DNA of 64,000 nucleotides, taken from contig NZ_CP109137.1 in the NCBI RefSeq assembly GCF_035918095.1, positions 434,001-498,000 on the forward strand. The letters run 5' to 3'. Numbering within the stretch: position 1 is the first letter of the stretch; every line of letters begins with the position of its first letter. A program made the translations under genes and the position numbers. This stretch comes from Streptomyces sp. NBC_01750 (GTDB lineage Bacteria; Actinomycetota; Actinomycetes; Streptomycetales; Streptomycetaceae). Shown here piece by piece: positions 8,186 through 16,683 of this stretch. The notes beneath the pieces are model-generated. The model did not search any database. It had not been told where the DNA came from and saw nothing but the letters and a program-made list of their open reading frames with translations.

Positions 8186-9163
8186 TCACTCATCCAGGAC
8201 TCTCGGGTAGGCGGGGCATGCGGCATCCTCGGACAGCCGGAAGGGAACGCCGGTGAGCTTCTCTGACAGCTCCCACAGCCGGTGGGCGGTGGCGGTGTCA
8301 CGGATGGCGCGCTCCCGGTTGCGCAGGACCGGCTCGCCGCGTAGCTGCAGCGGCCCGTCGGGCACGACATACGATCCGCCCGGCAGGTCCGGGACGGTCG
8401 CGGCGTACAGGGAGGTCTTGGCGCCTTCGGGGGTTGGGCGGAAGGCGACGCGGACCAGCAGCCGGGTCAACGCTCCATAGAGTCGGCCGCGGTTGCCGTT
8501 GGCGCCGCCGGTGAGAACGTTGGTGCGGGTGAGTCCCGGGGCGACGGCCATGCTGCGCAGCCTCAGGCCGGCGGCGTCGGCGCGGCGTTGCAGTTCGGTG
8601 GCGAAGTAGAGATTGGCGCGCTTGGACTGCAGGTAGGCGAAGACGGTGCGATAGCGGCGTTCGGCGTTGAGGTTGTCCAGGTCGAAGCGGGCGAACCGCT
8701 GGCCTTCGCTGCTGACGGCGACCACCCGCGGATCGGGCGAGGCGAGCAGATGGGGCAGCATCAGCCCGGTCAGGGCGAACGTGCCCAGGTGGTTGATCCC
8801 GAACTGCGACTCGAAACCATCGGCGGTCCGGGCAAACGGCACCATCGCCACGCCGGCGTTGTTGACCAGCAGATCGAGCCGGTCATGATCCCAGCCGTCG
8901 GCGAAGGCACGTATGGAGGCAAGATCGGCCAGGTCGAGGAGACGCACCTCGGCATGGGCGCCGGATGCCTGGGCGAGCAGCCGATCCAGGGCGGCCTGCC
9001 CCCGTTGGGGACTGCGGCAGGCCAGCACGACATGGGCGCCCCGGCGAGCGAGCGCCTCCGCTGTGACCTGGCCGATGCCGCTGTTGGCTCCGGTCACCAC
9101 CGCCAGGCGGCCGGATTGGTCGGGGATGGAGTCGAGGGTCCACGTACGGGAAGCGCTGGGCAT
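8186..9163 (-). CDS. SDR family oxidoreductase (retinol dehydrogenase-like)
   Basis: A 325-aa extended-length short-chain dehydrogenase. TGANSGIG sits at residues 24-31, then LLVNNAGVAM, GINHLGTFALTGL and the catalytic YLQSK. The size and NHLGxF motif are typical of the retinol dehydrogenase/WW-oxidoreductase-like branch found in actinomycetes. The start at 9163 follows a strong AGGAGAAGG site. It is divergent from the TetR gene at 9291, and two copies of GCAAC-N5-GTTGC lie between them, so repression by that TetR is a well-supported inference. Confidence 0.9.
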   Translation of the reverse strand: MPSASRTWTLDSIPDQSGRLAVVTGANSGIGQVTAEALARRGAHVVLACRSPQRGQAALDRLLAQASGAHAEVRLLDLADLASIRAFADGWDHDRLDLLVNNAGVAMVPFARTADGFESQFGINHLGTFALTGLMLPHLLASPDPRVVAVSSEGQRFARFDLDNLNAERRYRTVFAYLQSKRANLYFATELQRRADAAGLRLRSMAVAPGLTRTNVLTGGANGNRGRLYGALTRLLVRVAFRPTPEGAKTSLYAATVPDLPGGSYVVPDGPLQLRGEPVLRNRERAIRDTATAHRLWELSEKLTGVPFRLSEDAACPAYPRVLDE

Positions 9164-9223
9164 GGCCTTCCTTCTCCTGGGTTGAGGGCGTCCGGCGCGC
9201 AGCTGGACAGGAGCCCGCTCAAT

Positions 9224-9289
9224 GCAACTTCTCGTTGCGATAGGCTGGAGCCTGACACGCGAATGCCCACTAACGCAACTAGGAGTTGC
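9224..9289. promoter_or_regulatory. Two TetR-type operators, GCAAC-N5-GTTGC
   Basis: Exact inverted repeats occur at 9224-9238 and 9275-9289 between the divergent SDR and TetR genes. The spacers differ (TTCTC, TAGGA) while the arms are identical, as expected for protein-binding sites. The second site contains the AGGAG ribosome binding site of the TetR gene, one base before its ATG, so a bound repressor should silence its own gene. Confidence 0.8.
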
Positions 9290-9290
9290 A

Positions 9291-9905
9291 ATGGAGTCGG
9301 GTTCCTCCGGACCCACCCGCCCGGTCGGGCGCGGCCGCAAGGCACAGGCGGCGGTGCGCGCCGCTACCCTCGCCGAGTTGCTCGACCGGGGATATGCCGA
9401 GCTGACCGTCGAGGGCGTGGCTCAGCGGGCCGGGGTGCACAAGACAACGCTCTACCGGCGCTGGAAGGACCGCGAGAGCCTGGTCGTTGACGCGCTTGCC
9501 GAGCATTTCGCCACCGACACCCCCACTCCGGACACCGGCAGCGTTGAGACCGACCTGCAAGCGCTCGCGCGGGCGCTCGTGCAGAGCATGACGGGCCCGG
9601 TGGGCAGGGCGGTGCAGACCGCGATGTACTCCGACGCCGGCCGGCTGCCAGAGATCGCCGAGGCGCGGCGGCGGGTCTTCGCCGACCGGTTCCGGCGGGC
9701 CGAGCCCGTGGTCGCCCGCGCCGTCGAGCGGGGCGAACTCCCGGCGGAGACCGATCCGGTCGAGCTGTTCAAAACGCTGGCCGCTCCGATCTACTTCCGG
9801 TTGCTGGTCAGTGCCGATCCGGTCGAGGAGGGCACCGCCGACCAGGCCGTGCGGATCACGCTCGCCGCCGCCCGCGCCGGCGCCCTGACACAGGCTCCGA
9901 CGTAG
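9291..9905 (+). CDS. TetR/AcrR family transcriptional regulator
   Basis: A 204-aa repressor. The N-terminal HTH reads AATLAELLDRGYAELTVEGVAQRAGVHKTTLYRRWKDRESLV in register with the TetR family (residues about 24-66), followed by an all-helical ligand domain with the TetR C-terminal pattern FFRLLVSADP-like (here YFRLLVSADP). The ATG at 9291 is chosen because AGGAG ends 6 bases before it and the HTH begins soon after. It should bind the two GCAAC-N5-GTTGC sites directly upstream and control itself and the divergent SDR; the ligand is unknown. Confidence 0.9.
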   Translation: MESGSSGPTRPVGRGRKAQAAVRAATLAELLDRGYAELTVEGVAQRAGVHKTTLYRRWKDRESLVVDALAEHFATDTPTPDTGSVETDLQALARALVQSMTGPVGRAVQTAMYSDAGRLPEIAEARRRVFADRFRRAEPVVARAVERGELPAETDPVELFKTLAAPIYFRLLVSADPVEEGTADQAVRITLAAARAGALTQAPT

Positions 9906-10123
9906 CCGTCAAGGCGACCGAAGCGGACGCCGGTCAGACATGAAAGGCAGCGTGCTTGCCCCACGCGTACAGTGCTGCCAGAGGGCGTCCAGGCCGGTAG
10001 TCACACACAGGCCAACGGGCGCCCTTCGCCATGGTCGCGGCCAGCACAAACATCGGACTCATTCATCTAGACGAAACCCCGGCGCCCACAACCCCCGCAG
10101 GCGATTCAGGGCCGGTCGGCATA

Positions 10124-10166
10124 GCGCCTACGAGCGGTTCAGGTCCAGTTCGGAGCAGGCGGGCCG
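10124..10166 (+). repeat. Dispersed 43-bp repeat, copy 1
   Basis: GCGCCTACGAGCGGTTCAGG and the following bases to GGGCCG recur at 16050-16092 with one mismatch. This copy lies a few bases after the stop of trpD (which runs leftward). CGCCT and AGGCG near the two ends could pair but do not make a strong hairpin. Origin unknown. Confidence 0.7.
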
Positions 10167-10177
10167 CTCGTAGTCTG

Positions 10178-11236
10178 TCAGCGCTTCTGGCCGGTCAGGG
10201 ACGCCGCGAGCTTCAGCCAGTTCTTGAGTGTGGTGGCGGCGGCGCCGCTGTCGATCGCGTGGCTCGCTTCCTCCAAACCAGTCGCGAAGGCGTCATGGAG
10301 GCCTCCGTCGAGTCCGCGGTGGGCAGCGAGGGCCCCGGCGGCGTTGGCGAGGACGGCGTCACGGGCGGCACCCAGCTCACCGCCCAGGACCCGGTGGACG
10401 ACCGAGGCGTTGTAGGTGGCGTCACCGCCGCGGAGCGCATCGGGTGTGCTGCGGGCGAGCCCGAAATCGGCGGCGTCCAGCGTCTCTTGCCGGACGCCGC
10501 CGCTGTCAGCGATCCAGATGCTGGTGGGTGCCGCGGTGGTGATTTCGTCGAGGCCGTCTTCTCCGCGTACGACCAGGGCGCTGGTGCCCCGTTCGGCGAG
10601 CACTCCCGCCAGGACCGGGGTGAGGGCGGTGTTGGAGCAGCCGACGAGGGCGGCGCGGGGGCCGGCGGGGTTGGTCAGCGGCGCCACGTAGTTGATGGCG
10701 GTTGGGATGCCGAGAGCCTTACGTACCGGGCCGGCGTGGCGCAGCCCGTGGTGGAAACGCGGGGCGAAGGTGAAGCCGATGCCGACTTCGCGCAGGCACC
10801 GGGCGATGTCGTCGGCGGTGAGGTCGAGCGGCAGGCCCAGGGCTTCAAGGACATCGGCGGAGCCGGCCTTACTGGACACCGAACGGCCGCCGTTCTTGAC
10901 CACCGGGGCGCCGGTGGCAGCGACGACGATCGCCGCCATGGTGCTCACGTTCACTGTGTGGGCGCCGTCCCCACCGGTGCCCACGATGTCGACAATGTCT
11001 GCACGGTCGACTGGAAGGGGCACGACCCGTTCCATAAAGGCGTCGAGCATGCCGCGGAGTTCAGCGGTGCTCTCTCCCTTGGCGCGCAGGGCAACCAGGA
11101 ACCCGGCGAGCTGAGCGGAGTCGGCGGAGTCGTCCATGACCTGCCGCATCGCCCACCGGGTGTCGTCCGCGGTGAGATTCTCCCCGCGCAGAAGCGCTGC
11201 GAGCAGGTGTGGCCAGGAGCGGGCGAGCTCAGACAC
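10178..11236 (-). CDS. trpD: Anthranilate phosphoribosyltransferase
   Basis: A 352-aa full-length TrpD. It joins phosphoribosyl diphosphate to anthranilate in the second step of tryptophan biosynthesis (cytoplasm). The N-terminal helical part (LLRGENLTADDTRWAMRQVM) precedes the PRPP-binding GTGGDGAHTVNVST (about residues 86-99), the second motif KNGGRSVSSKAGSADVLEALG-type segment, and GIPTAINYVAPLTNPA. The start is GTG at 11236 after GAGAGGA. It stands alone rather than in a trp operon; stand-alone TrpD copies in actinomycetes sometimes supply anthranilate-derived secondary metabolites, but no such partner genes are nearby. Confidence 0.93.
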   Translation of the reverse strand: MSELARSWPHLLAALLRGENLTADDTRWAMRQVMDDSADSAQLAGFLVALRAKGESTAELRGMLDAFMERVVPLPVDRADIVDIVGTGGDGAHTVNVSTMAAIVVAATGAPVVKNGGRSVSSKAGSADVLEALGLPLDLTADDIARCLREVGIGFTFAPRFHHGLRHAGPVRKALGIPTAINYVAPLTNPAGPRAALVGCSNTALTPVLAGVLAERGTSALVVRGEDGLDEITTAAPTSIWIADSGGVRQETLDAADFGLARSTPDALRGGDATYNASVVHRVLGGELGAARDAVLANAAGALAAHRGLDGGLHDAFATGLEEASHAIDSGAAATTLKNWLKLAASLTGQKR

Positions 11237-11710
11237 GGGGATCCTCTCGGTGCGGCCGCTGCGGGCCGGGCAGTGAATGAAAGCGTAATGACTGGCGCGA
11301 GCCAGTTCGACGGCCCCGAGAGTGGTGTAGATGACAATGGAGACCGTGTGCGTGAGTCACCGCATCGCCGGCCGGGCCGCGACCCCCACCAAGCCAAGCC
11401 ACTGAACTCGTCCCGGCTGCAGAGGAGATGGGCACGGCGCCTGGTTCCGTGACAGCGAGGAGAAGGCTGGCCATCCACGAGCGGATCGCCTGAGCGGGGC
11501 ACCCGATCGGCGCCCGCCATCCGTTGCCTCCAAGTCGGGCGTCGTGCCATCACTTCGAACGGTTCGGGTGCCCAGGACGACGGCGAGCCGGCCCAGATCC
11601 GGCCGGACATCCGGACATTGTGACCGAGCCGCATCGAGCAGTGACTCAGCCAACTCCCTGCGATGCTGGAAGGAGGCTGCATACGGACGGACGACGTCGC
11701 ATGGTGCGGA
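11237..11710. other. No gene recognised upstream of trpD
   Basis: A 474-base gap between trpD and the AraC gene, both read leftward, so it should hold the trpD promoter. Open frames on the minus strand are not recognisable proteins. Two or three Trp codons occur in one minus-strand frame, but without a leader start or an attenuator hairpin. Confidence 0.4.
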
Positions 11711-12574
11711 TCATCCCCCTGTCCCGCGCGCGGAATGGCGGAAGGCGATGGGAGTCTGACCGGTGCGCTGGTGAAAGAACTTGCTGAAGTTGGTCGCGCT
11801 GGAGAAGCCGAGCTGGGCTGCGATCCGGCCCGCGGACAAGTCGCTGTGCGCCAGCAGGCGGCCGGCCTCCAGCACGACTCTGCGGTCGATGAACTCCTTC
11901 GCCCCGACGCCGGCGGCGGTGAGCGTGGCCCGCGACAGGGTGCGCGGCGAGTAGCCGAGGGCGCGTGCGTAGTCGGCCAGGCGGCGGGTGCGGGCGAAGT
12001 CCCTCTCGACCGCGTCACGGAATCTCAGATACGCCGAGCCCGGAGCGGGCGCGGGGACGTCGATGGGCCGGCTCAGGTGTGCGAGGCGCAGGACGAGGAC
12101 GTCCAGCAGATGGCGGAGCACCACGACGTGGATGTCGACCGGCATCCGCATCGCCGCGTGGAACTCGCGCTCCAGGTGGTGCGCGGCGTCGTGCAGCGCA
12201 TCGTTGTCATCGCCGGCCGGCGTCCGTACGACCGGGGCGTAAGGGTCGTCCAGGCCGGCGGCGGCCGCTGTGGCGGAGTCGGGGAAGTCCCGTTCGAACA
12301 GGATCAGCGTGCCGGCGGCCCGGGTGACGTCACCCCACTGATGCACCTGACCGGGCCGAATCCACAGCCAGGACCCGGGGCGCAGGGTGTACTCGGCGAA
12401 GTCCACGGTCTGCAGCAGGGAGCCTCCGGTGAGGGTGAGCAGGACGTGGAAGTCATGCCGGTTCGGCCCTGCCAGACGCCCGGGTACGACACGAGTGCGC
12501 AGATCCGCCAGCGAGAGGACCTCGACCCCGGCCGGAGTGCCGACGGGCGGAGCGAAAGCAAGCTCGGAGATCAT
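11711..12574 (-). CDS. AraC family transcriptional regulator
   Basis: A 287-aa AraC/XylS-type regulator. The N-terminal half is a cupin-like sensing domain (FHVLLTLTGGSLLQTVDF, PGSWLWIRPGQVHQW). The C-terminal 100 residues carry the two HTH motifs (RRLADYARALGYSPRTLSRA and AGRIAAQLGFSSATNFSKFF), with the family ending RTGQTPIAFR. The ATG at 12574 is taken with AGGA upstream; a TTG two codons earlier is possible. It is divergent from the SnoaL-like gene at 12713, which is its likely target, perhaps with the following PPOX gene. Confidence 0.9.
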   Translation of the reverse strand: MISELAFAPPVGTPAGVEVLSLADLRTRVVPGRLAGPNRHDFHVLLTLTGGSLLQTVDFAEYTLRPGSWLWIRPGQVHQWGDVTRAAGTLILFERDFPDSATAAAAGLDDPYAPVVRTPAGDDNDALHDAAHHLEREFHAAMRMPVDIHVVVLRHLLDVLVLRLAHLSRPIDVPAPAPGSAYLRFRDAVERDFARTRRLADYARALGYSPRTLSRATLTAAGVGAKEFIDRRVVLEAGRLLAHSDLSAGRIAAQLGFSSATNFSKFFHQRTGQTPIAFRHSARGTGG

Positions 12575-12712
12575 TCGCAAGCTTCCTGTCGGTTTTTGAG
12601 CATCATGACCTGAGAGAAGGGCAGCTCATCGGATGGCTGTCCATTTTTGACCCTAGTGCTTCGGATTTCTACCTCCTGTGCCTGATCAGCTCCGGCAATC
12701 CTGGAGGCACAG

Positions 12713-13516
12713 GTGGCGGACACCAGGTCCGCCACCCCCGGCGACATGGAACAGTGCGAAATGAACAACAAGGATCTGGTCCTCAAGGCCGTCAGAGAGC
12801 TGTTCGGCGACAAGGACCCCTCGGCGGTGGACCGCTGGGTCTCGCCTTCGTACACGCAGCACAGCGCGCTCGCCGCCGACGGCCCCGAGGCTCTGCGCGA
12901 ACTGGTCTCCTCGCTGTCCCCGGACTTCCGCTACGACGGCGCCCGGGTCATCGCCGACGGAGACCTGGTCGCCCTGCACGGGATCTACTACGGGTTCGGC
13001 CCCGTGCCACTGGTCGCCTTCGACATCTACCGAGTGGAGAACGGCCGGCTCGCCGAGCACTGGGACGCTCTGGTGCCCGTGGTCGAAGACACCGTCAGCG
13101 GCCGCTCCCAGACCGGTGGCCCGACCCGGGCGGGCGACCTGGCAAGGACCGAGGCAAACCGCAAGCTGGTCACCGAGTACGCCGAGAAAGTACTCAAGGG
13201 CGCCGACTACTCGGCGGTGGCCGACTACACGTCCACCGAGACCTACCTCCAGCACAACCCGGAGGCCGGTGACGGTCTCGAGGGGTTCGGCGTGGCTGCC
13301 GCCACGTGGGCCGCGCAGGGGAAGAATGTGGTCTACACAAGGATCCACAGAGTCATCGCGGAGGGTGACTTCGCCCTGGTGCAGGCCGAAGGCGAGTTCG
13401 GCGTACCGGTCGCCTACTACGACCTGTTCCGCCTCGCCGACGGGAAGATCGTCGAGCACTGGGACGCAATCCCCGCGATTCCCGCCGAACTGCCGCACGA
13501 CAACGGACTGTTCTGA
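12713..13516 (+). CDS. Tandem SnoaL-like (NTF2-fold) protein
   Basis: A 267-aa protein made of two copies of the SnoaL/NTF2-like fold. The first runs about residues 20-130 (VDRWVSPSYTQHS, FDIYRVENGRLAEHWDAL) and the second about 145-260 (VADYTSTETYLQHNP, YDLFRLADGKIVEHWDAI). The shared A/GxIxEHWD and YxQH motifs are the family hallmarks. Relatives are polyketide cyclases, small hydrolases or uncharacterised stress proteins. Start is GTG at 12713, six bases after GGAGG; internal ATGs at 12746 and 12761 are weaker. A 29-base gap to the PPOX gene suggests one operon, divergent from the AraC regulator. Confidence 0.85.
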   Translation: MADTRSATPGDMEQCEMNNKDLVLKAVRELFGDKDPSAVDRWVSPSYTQHSALAADGPEALRELVSSLSPDFRYDGARVIADGDLVALHGIYYGFGPVPLVAFDIYRVENGRLAEHWDALVPVVEDTVSGRSQTGGPTRAGDLARTEANRKLVTEYAEKVLKGADYSAVADYTSTETYLQHNPEAGDGLEGFGVAAATWAAQGKNVVYTRIHRVIAEGDFALVQAEGEFGVPVAYYDLFRLADGKIVEHWDAIPAIPAELPHDNGLF

Positions 13517-13545
13517 CCGACCCGCCCACGAGGAATCCAGGACCA

Positions 13546-13974
13546 ATGGCCACACCCATGACGGATGCCGAATGGCGCGCTTTCGTGAGCGCAGGCACCA
13601 GAACCGCGAAGATCGCCACCACCCGCGCGGACGGACGGCCACACGTGGCCCCCGTCTGGTTCCTGCTGGACGGCGAAGACTTCGTCTTCAACACCAGCAA
13701 GAATTCCGTCAAGGGCCGGACGCTGATCCGAGACGGGCGGCTCGCCCTCTGCGTGGACGACGATCAGCCGCCGTTCTCCTTCGTCATCATCGACGGCCAT
13801 GCGCAGGTGAGCGAGGACGCGTCGCAGGTGCGCGACTGGGCGAGCCGGATCGCTGCCCGCTACGTGGGCAAGGAGCGCGCAGCCGAGTACGGCGTCCGCA
13901 ACAGCGCCCCGGGAATCCTCCTGGTGCGGGTGTCGATCGACAATGTCCGGGCGGTCAGCGGCGTAGCCAACTGA
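13546..13974 (+). CDS. PPOX class F420-dependent/flavin oxidoreductase
   Basis: A 142-aa split-barrel protein of the pyridoxamine-5'-phosphate-oxidase-like group. Diagnostic parts are TAKIATTRADGRPHVAPVWF, the strand pair FVFNTSKNSVKGRTL and LALCVDDDQPPFSFV, and VSIDNVRAVSG at the end. In actinomycetes, proteins with the KxxN..RDGRLALCVDDD pattern usually bind F420 (sometimes FMN) and reduce small electrophiles. It follows the tandem SnoaL gene by 29 bases and probably shares its promoter. Confidence 0.85.
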   Translation: MATPMTDAEWRAFVSAGTRTAKIATTRADGRPHVAPVWFLLDGEDFVFNTSKNSVKGRTLIRDGRLALCVDDDQPPFSFVIIDGHAQVSEDASQVRDWASRIAARYVGKERAAEYGVRNSAPGILLVRVSIDNVRAVSGVAN

Positions 13975-14100
13975 TCTGATGGCACCTACAGCCGCCCCTC
14001 GGCGGCCTCGACGAGTACCACCAGCAGAATGACAATCCGTCATCTGTGATCCGTGAAGCCACAGGTCAGGCCTGGTTCACGAGCCGAGGGACCCTGCAGG

Positions 14101-14376
14101 CTTCCTACAACGGGTCTACCCGGCGCCCTGCTGGGGACCAACAGCCCACCGACGGACCTGGCGCGGCGGATGCACGCATCCCGGATCTCCTTCGCCCGCA
14201 CCGGCGACCCGGGCTGGGACGGCTACGACACCGAGGTACTCTCCCACCGGCAGCGGCAGTTGGACGTGGCGTACACCGGGATTCCCGGCTACGGTCACCT
14301 CGACACGTTCCTCGGCCGGGGCCGCCGCCCTCAACGTGTTCGGGCACATTCTCGACGTCCTCGGCAAGCGGCGATG
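14101..14376 (+). pseudogene. Mosaic of two broken gene tails: carboxylesterase and an IPGYGHLD-type C-terminus
   Basis: From about 14122 to 14235 the frame reads LLGTNSPPTDLARRMHASRI then ARTGDPGWDGYDTE, the closing part of type-B carboxylesterases. It then runs straight into TGIPGYGHLDTFLGRG, which resembles the end of GMC oxidoreductases and related hydrolases, and after a frameshift near 14323 continues as AAALNVFGHILDVLGKRR with a stop at 14373. Neither gene has its N-terminus. The two tails were probably joined by deletion. This remnant directly precedes the intact alpha/beta hydrolase. Confidence 0.6.
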
Positions 14377-14445
14377 ACGGCTTCCGGGGCGCTCGGCGGC
14401 ACTGCCCGGCCCGTACCCGAACCGCACTCAAGGAGGCCACGCCCC

Positions 14446-15222
14446 ATGCCGCAGCTCGATGTCGACGGCGCCAGACTGACGTACGACGACGAGGGCGCCC
14501 GCGATGGTGACGGCGTGCCCCTGGTGTTCATCCACGGCTGGACGGCCAACCGGCACCGCTGGGACCACCAGATGGCGCATTTTGCCCCGAAGCGGCGGGT
14601 GATACGACTCGACCTGCGCGGGCACGGCGAGAGCGACGGGTCGGCGCGGACGATCGAGGAGCTGGCCGGGGACGTCGTCACCCTCCTCGACCACCTGGAA
14701 GTCGACCGGTTCATTCCTGTCGGCCACTCCATGGGCGGGATGATCACGCAGACCCTCGCCCTCAGCCATCCCGAGCGGATCGAGCGCCTGGTGCTGGTGA
14801 ACTCGATCAGCCGAATGACCTACAGCCGGGGGCGGGGCCTGGTGATGGCGGCGTCGACGCTGGTGCCGTTCAAGCTGTTCGTCGCCACCAACATCCAGCG
14901 GGCCTTCGCGCCCGGCCACCCGCGCGAGGAGGTCCGGGAGTACATCCGGGGCTCCTCGGCCACACCGCGGGAAGTGGTCATGACCTGCTACGCCGCCATG
15001 CGGGCGTTCGACGTCCTCGACCGGGTCGGCGAGATCCGCACGCCCACCTTGCTGGTGCACGGCTACCACGACATCCAGTTGCCCCTCTCGCAGATGCTGC
15101 GGATGGCGAAGGACTACCCGGACGCGGTGGTCCGGATCGTGGATGCCGGCCACGAACTGCCAGTGGAGAAGCCGGCGGAGCTGACCTCGGCGCTCGACCG
15201 GTTCGTGACCGGCCAGGCCTGA
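14446..15222 (+). CDS. Alpha/beta hydrolase
   Basis: A 258-aa alpha/beta-fold hydrolase with the complete catalytic set: oxyanion region FIHGWTAN (residues 28-35), nucleophile elbow GHSMGG with Ser95, the acid in LLVHGYHDIQLP and the histidine in DAGHELPVEKP. Its short cap fits esterase, lactonase or epoxide-type members; the substrate is open. The ATG at 14446 follows a consensus AGGAGG, which decides the start against longer upstream reading. It may be co-transcribed from the SnoaL/PPOX promoter, but a 470-base gap with gene debris makes that weak. Confidence 0.9.
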   Translation: MPQLDVDGARLTYDDEGARDGDGVPLVFIHGWTANRHRWDHQMAHFAPKRRVIRLDLRGHGESDGSARTIEELAGDVVTLLDHLEVDRFIPVGHSMGGMITQTLALSHPERIERLVLVNSISRMTYSRGRGLVMAASTLVPFKLFVATNIQRAFAPGHPREEVREYIRGSSATPREVVMTCYAAMRAFDVLDRVGEIRTPTLLVHGYHDIQLPLSQMLRMAKDYPDAVVRIVDAGHELPVEKPAELTSALDRFVTGQA

Positions 15223-15239
15223 GTCGCTGCGACATCGCG

Positions 15240-15387
15240 CTCGCATCGGGTTGTCGACGAAGTTGAGAGGTGAGAACTGCCCCGACATGCCCGGGTGCGC
15301 TCCTGCGTCGTGCGGAAAGACCTGCACCGTGACGTGTGGCTCTTCACTGGCGTGCGTCAGGTGTTCCCGCTGCTCCCTCACCAGCAC
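15240..15387 (-). pseudogene. Fragment of an XRE regulator's DUF5753 domain
   Basis: Minus-strand frame VREQREHLTHASEEPHVTVQV then AGAHPGMSGQFSPLNF is the core of the DUF5753 domain found at the C-terminus of actinomycete XRE/Scr1 regulators. Neither the HTH domain nor the end of the domain is present, so this is a remnant about 50 codons long. Confidence 0.65.
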
Positions 15388-15400
15388 TACAGCCGAAAGC

Positions 15401-15423
15401 GGTGAACCTTAGCCGAGTTCACC
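15401..15423. promoter_or_regulatory. Inverted repeat GGTGAAC-N9-GTTCACC
   Basis: A perfect 7-bp inverted repeat with a 9-base spacer, about 170 bases upstream of the I36-type inhibitor gene. It has the shape of a dimeric regulator site; no regulator can be assigned. Confidence 0.4.
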
Positions 15424-15593
15424 GGCGGCCGTTCCGCCTTCATCACCCCATTTTGGGCGGCACGCGCCCCCTGCATATTTCGACCAGGATCGAAACCATT
15501 GCCGGCATTGGCGGGAGTCGTGATCCTGAAGCCCGGAAGCTGATCGAACCTGCTGCCGTTTGCCGGTGCAGGTTCAACTACGGGAGGAAAGCC

Positions 15594-15971
15594 GTGCGCA
15601 AGACCATGATGACGCTGGGTGCAGCTGCCGCCTTGGCACTGACATCCCTGACCGCGACCCAGGCACAGGCGGCTACCGCCGCACCCGCGGCCGGCTATGA
15701 CCGCTGTCCCAATGGATACCTGTGCATCTTCGATGGTGCCGACGGGACCGGCTCCATGGCCTGGTTCAGGTCCGGATCGCCCGACCTGCGGGGCCAGGGC
15801 ATGGACAACCGGACGAGCTCCGTCTACAACCGCACTGGCGGATCCTGGTCGCTGTACGACGGTTACGGCTACAGCGGAACCTGCTTCTTCTCGATCGGCG
15901 TGGGCGCGTTCAACGTCACCGGCCCGTACAACAACAGCTTCAGCTCACTCCAGTCCGGCCACGCCTGCTGA
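15594..15971 (+). CDS. Peptidase inhibitor family I36 (SMPI-like) secreted protein
   Basis: A 125-aa exported protein. Signal peptide: basic MRKTMM, hydrophobic LGAAAALALTSLTA, then cleavage around TQAQAA. The mature part has CPNGYLCIFDGADGTGSMAWF and VYNRTGGSWSLYDGYGYSG, the beta-gamma-crystallin-like pattern of the I36 inhibitor family, whose known member from Streptomyces inhibits metalloproteases. Cysteines at CPNGYLC, GTCFF and the C-terminal GHAC likely form disulfides. Start is GTG at 15594 after GGGAGGAAA. Activity on a peptidase is inferred; many family members are just small secreted proteins. Confidence 0.85.
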   Translation: MRKTMMTLGAAAALALTSLTATQAQAATAAPAAGYDRCPNGYLCIFDGADGTGSMAWFRSGSPDLRGQGMDNRTSSVYNRTGGSWSLYDGYGYSGTCFFSIGVGAFNVTGPYNNSFSSLQSGHAC

Positions 15972-16049
15972 CGCCATGTCAGGCAACAGGCAGGGACCCC
16001 GTTGAATCCGGACCCGGCCCCGGCAGCCGTTTTAGAGGCCGGCGGCAAG

Positions 16050-16092
16050 GCGCCTACGAGCGGTTCAGGTCCAGGTCGGAGCAGGCGGGCCG
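16050..16092 (+). repeat. Dispersed 43-bp repeat, copy 2
   Basis: Matches 10124-10166 with one mismatch (CCAGGTCGG here, CCAGTTCGG there). It lies about 80 bases downstream of the I36 inhibitor stop. Both copies are near gene 3' ends but in different relative orientation to those genes. Confidence 0.7.
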
Positions 16093-16266
16093 GGGCTTAT
16101 CGACCCATGCGCGGCCAAGGAGCTGTTTTCCGGCTCGCGCTCACTCACCTTGAGATCGCCATCGTCTGGGCGGACTCTGCGGCGAATCCCCAGGCGAGCG
16201 AATCCGTTCGATGCAGCGTTCGGGATCGTGGCACCATGTGCGGCATGACGACGAACCGAAGGGTCC

Positions 16267-16683
16267 ATGTCGCGTAGGCGGCCAGGACACGTCCGGGCCG
16301 GGATCTCCCGTCACCGGGCACGAGATGCAAAGCCAGTCATCGACGGCCTGTCCTCGCGTGCACTGTCCGAGATCATCCGTCTCGAGCGCACCCGCAACTA
16401 TCTGCAGCCAGGAGACGTCAGCGGGGCCGTGCGCCTCTGGGAGGACTACGTCCACCGTCCCGAGCGCGAGCTGTGGCACGACTACGAGTGGGGCAACGTG
16501 CACTGGTACTGCTGCGGCAATCCTCTCGAAGCCCGCGCTCTCCTCGGCACCGTGATGCAGGCCATGTCACGTCGAAGCGCCCGCGAACTCCGGCAGATCA
16601 TCGGGCGGTTCGACGCGGTCTGGAACCAACCGTCGCCGCCGTACGCCGCAGGCGGATGCCAAGGAACAAGCTCAGTTCCATGA
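16267..16683 (+). CDS. Hypothetical protein (conserved-looking, unknown)
   Basis: A 138-aa soluble protein. The N-terminus is basic (MSRRRPGHVRAGISRHRARD), followed by helical segments (SSRALSEIIRLERTRNYL, REWDHYEW-like RELWHDYEWGNVHWYCC) and SRRSARELRQIIGRFDAVW. The tryptophan/tyrosine-rich centre with a CC pair and the patterned helices argue for a real gene, but I do not recognise the family. GAAGGG lies just before the ATG at 16267. No operon partner is visible. Confidence 0.55.
   Translation: MSRRRPGHVRAGISRHRARDAKPVIDGLSSRALSEIIRLERTRNYLQPGDVSGAVRLWEDYVHRPERELWHDYEWGNVHWYCCGNPLEARALLGTVMQAMSRRSARELRQIIGRFDAVWNQPSPPYAAGGCQGTSSVP

Noticed and set aside
11237..11500. A tryptophan attenuator before trpD
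   Set aside because: Trp codons occur in a minus-strand frame, but no short leader with a start and site and no competing hairpins were found.
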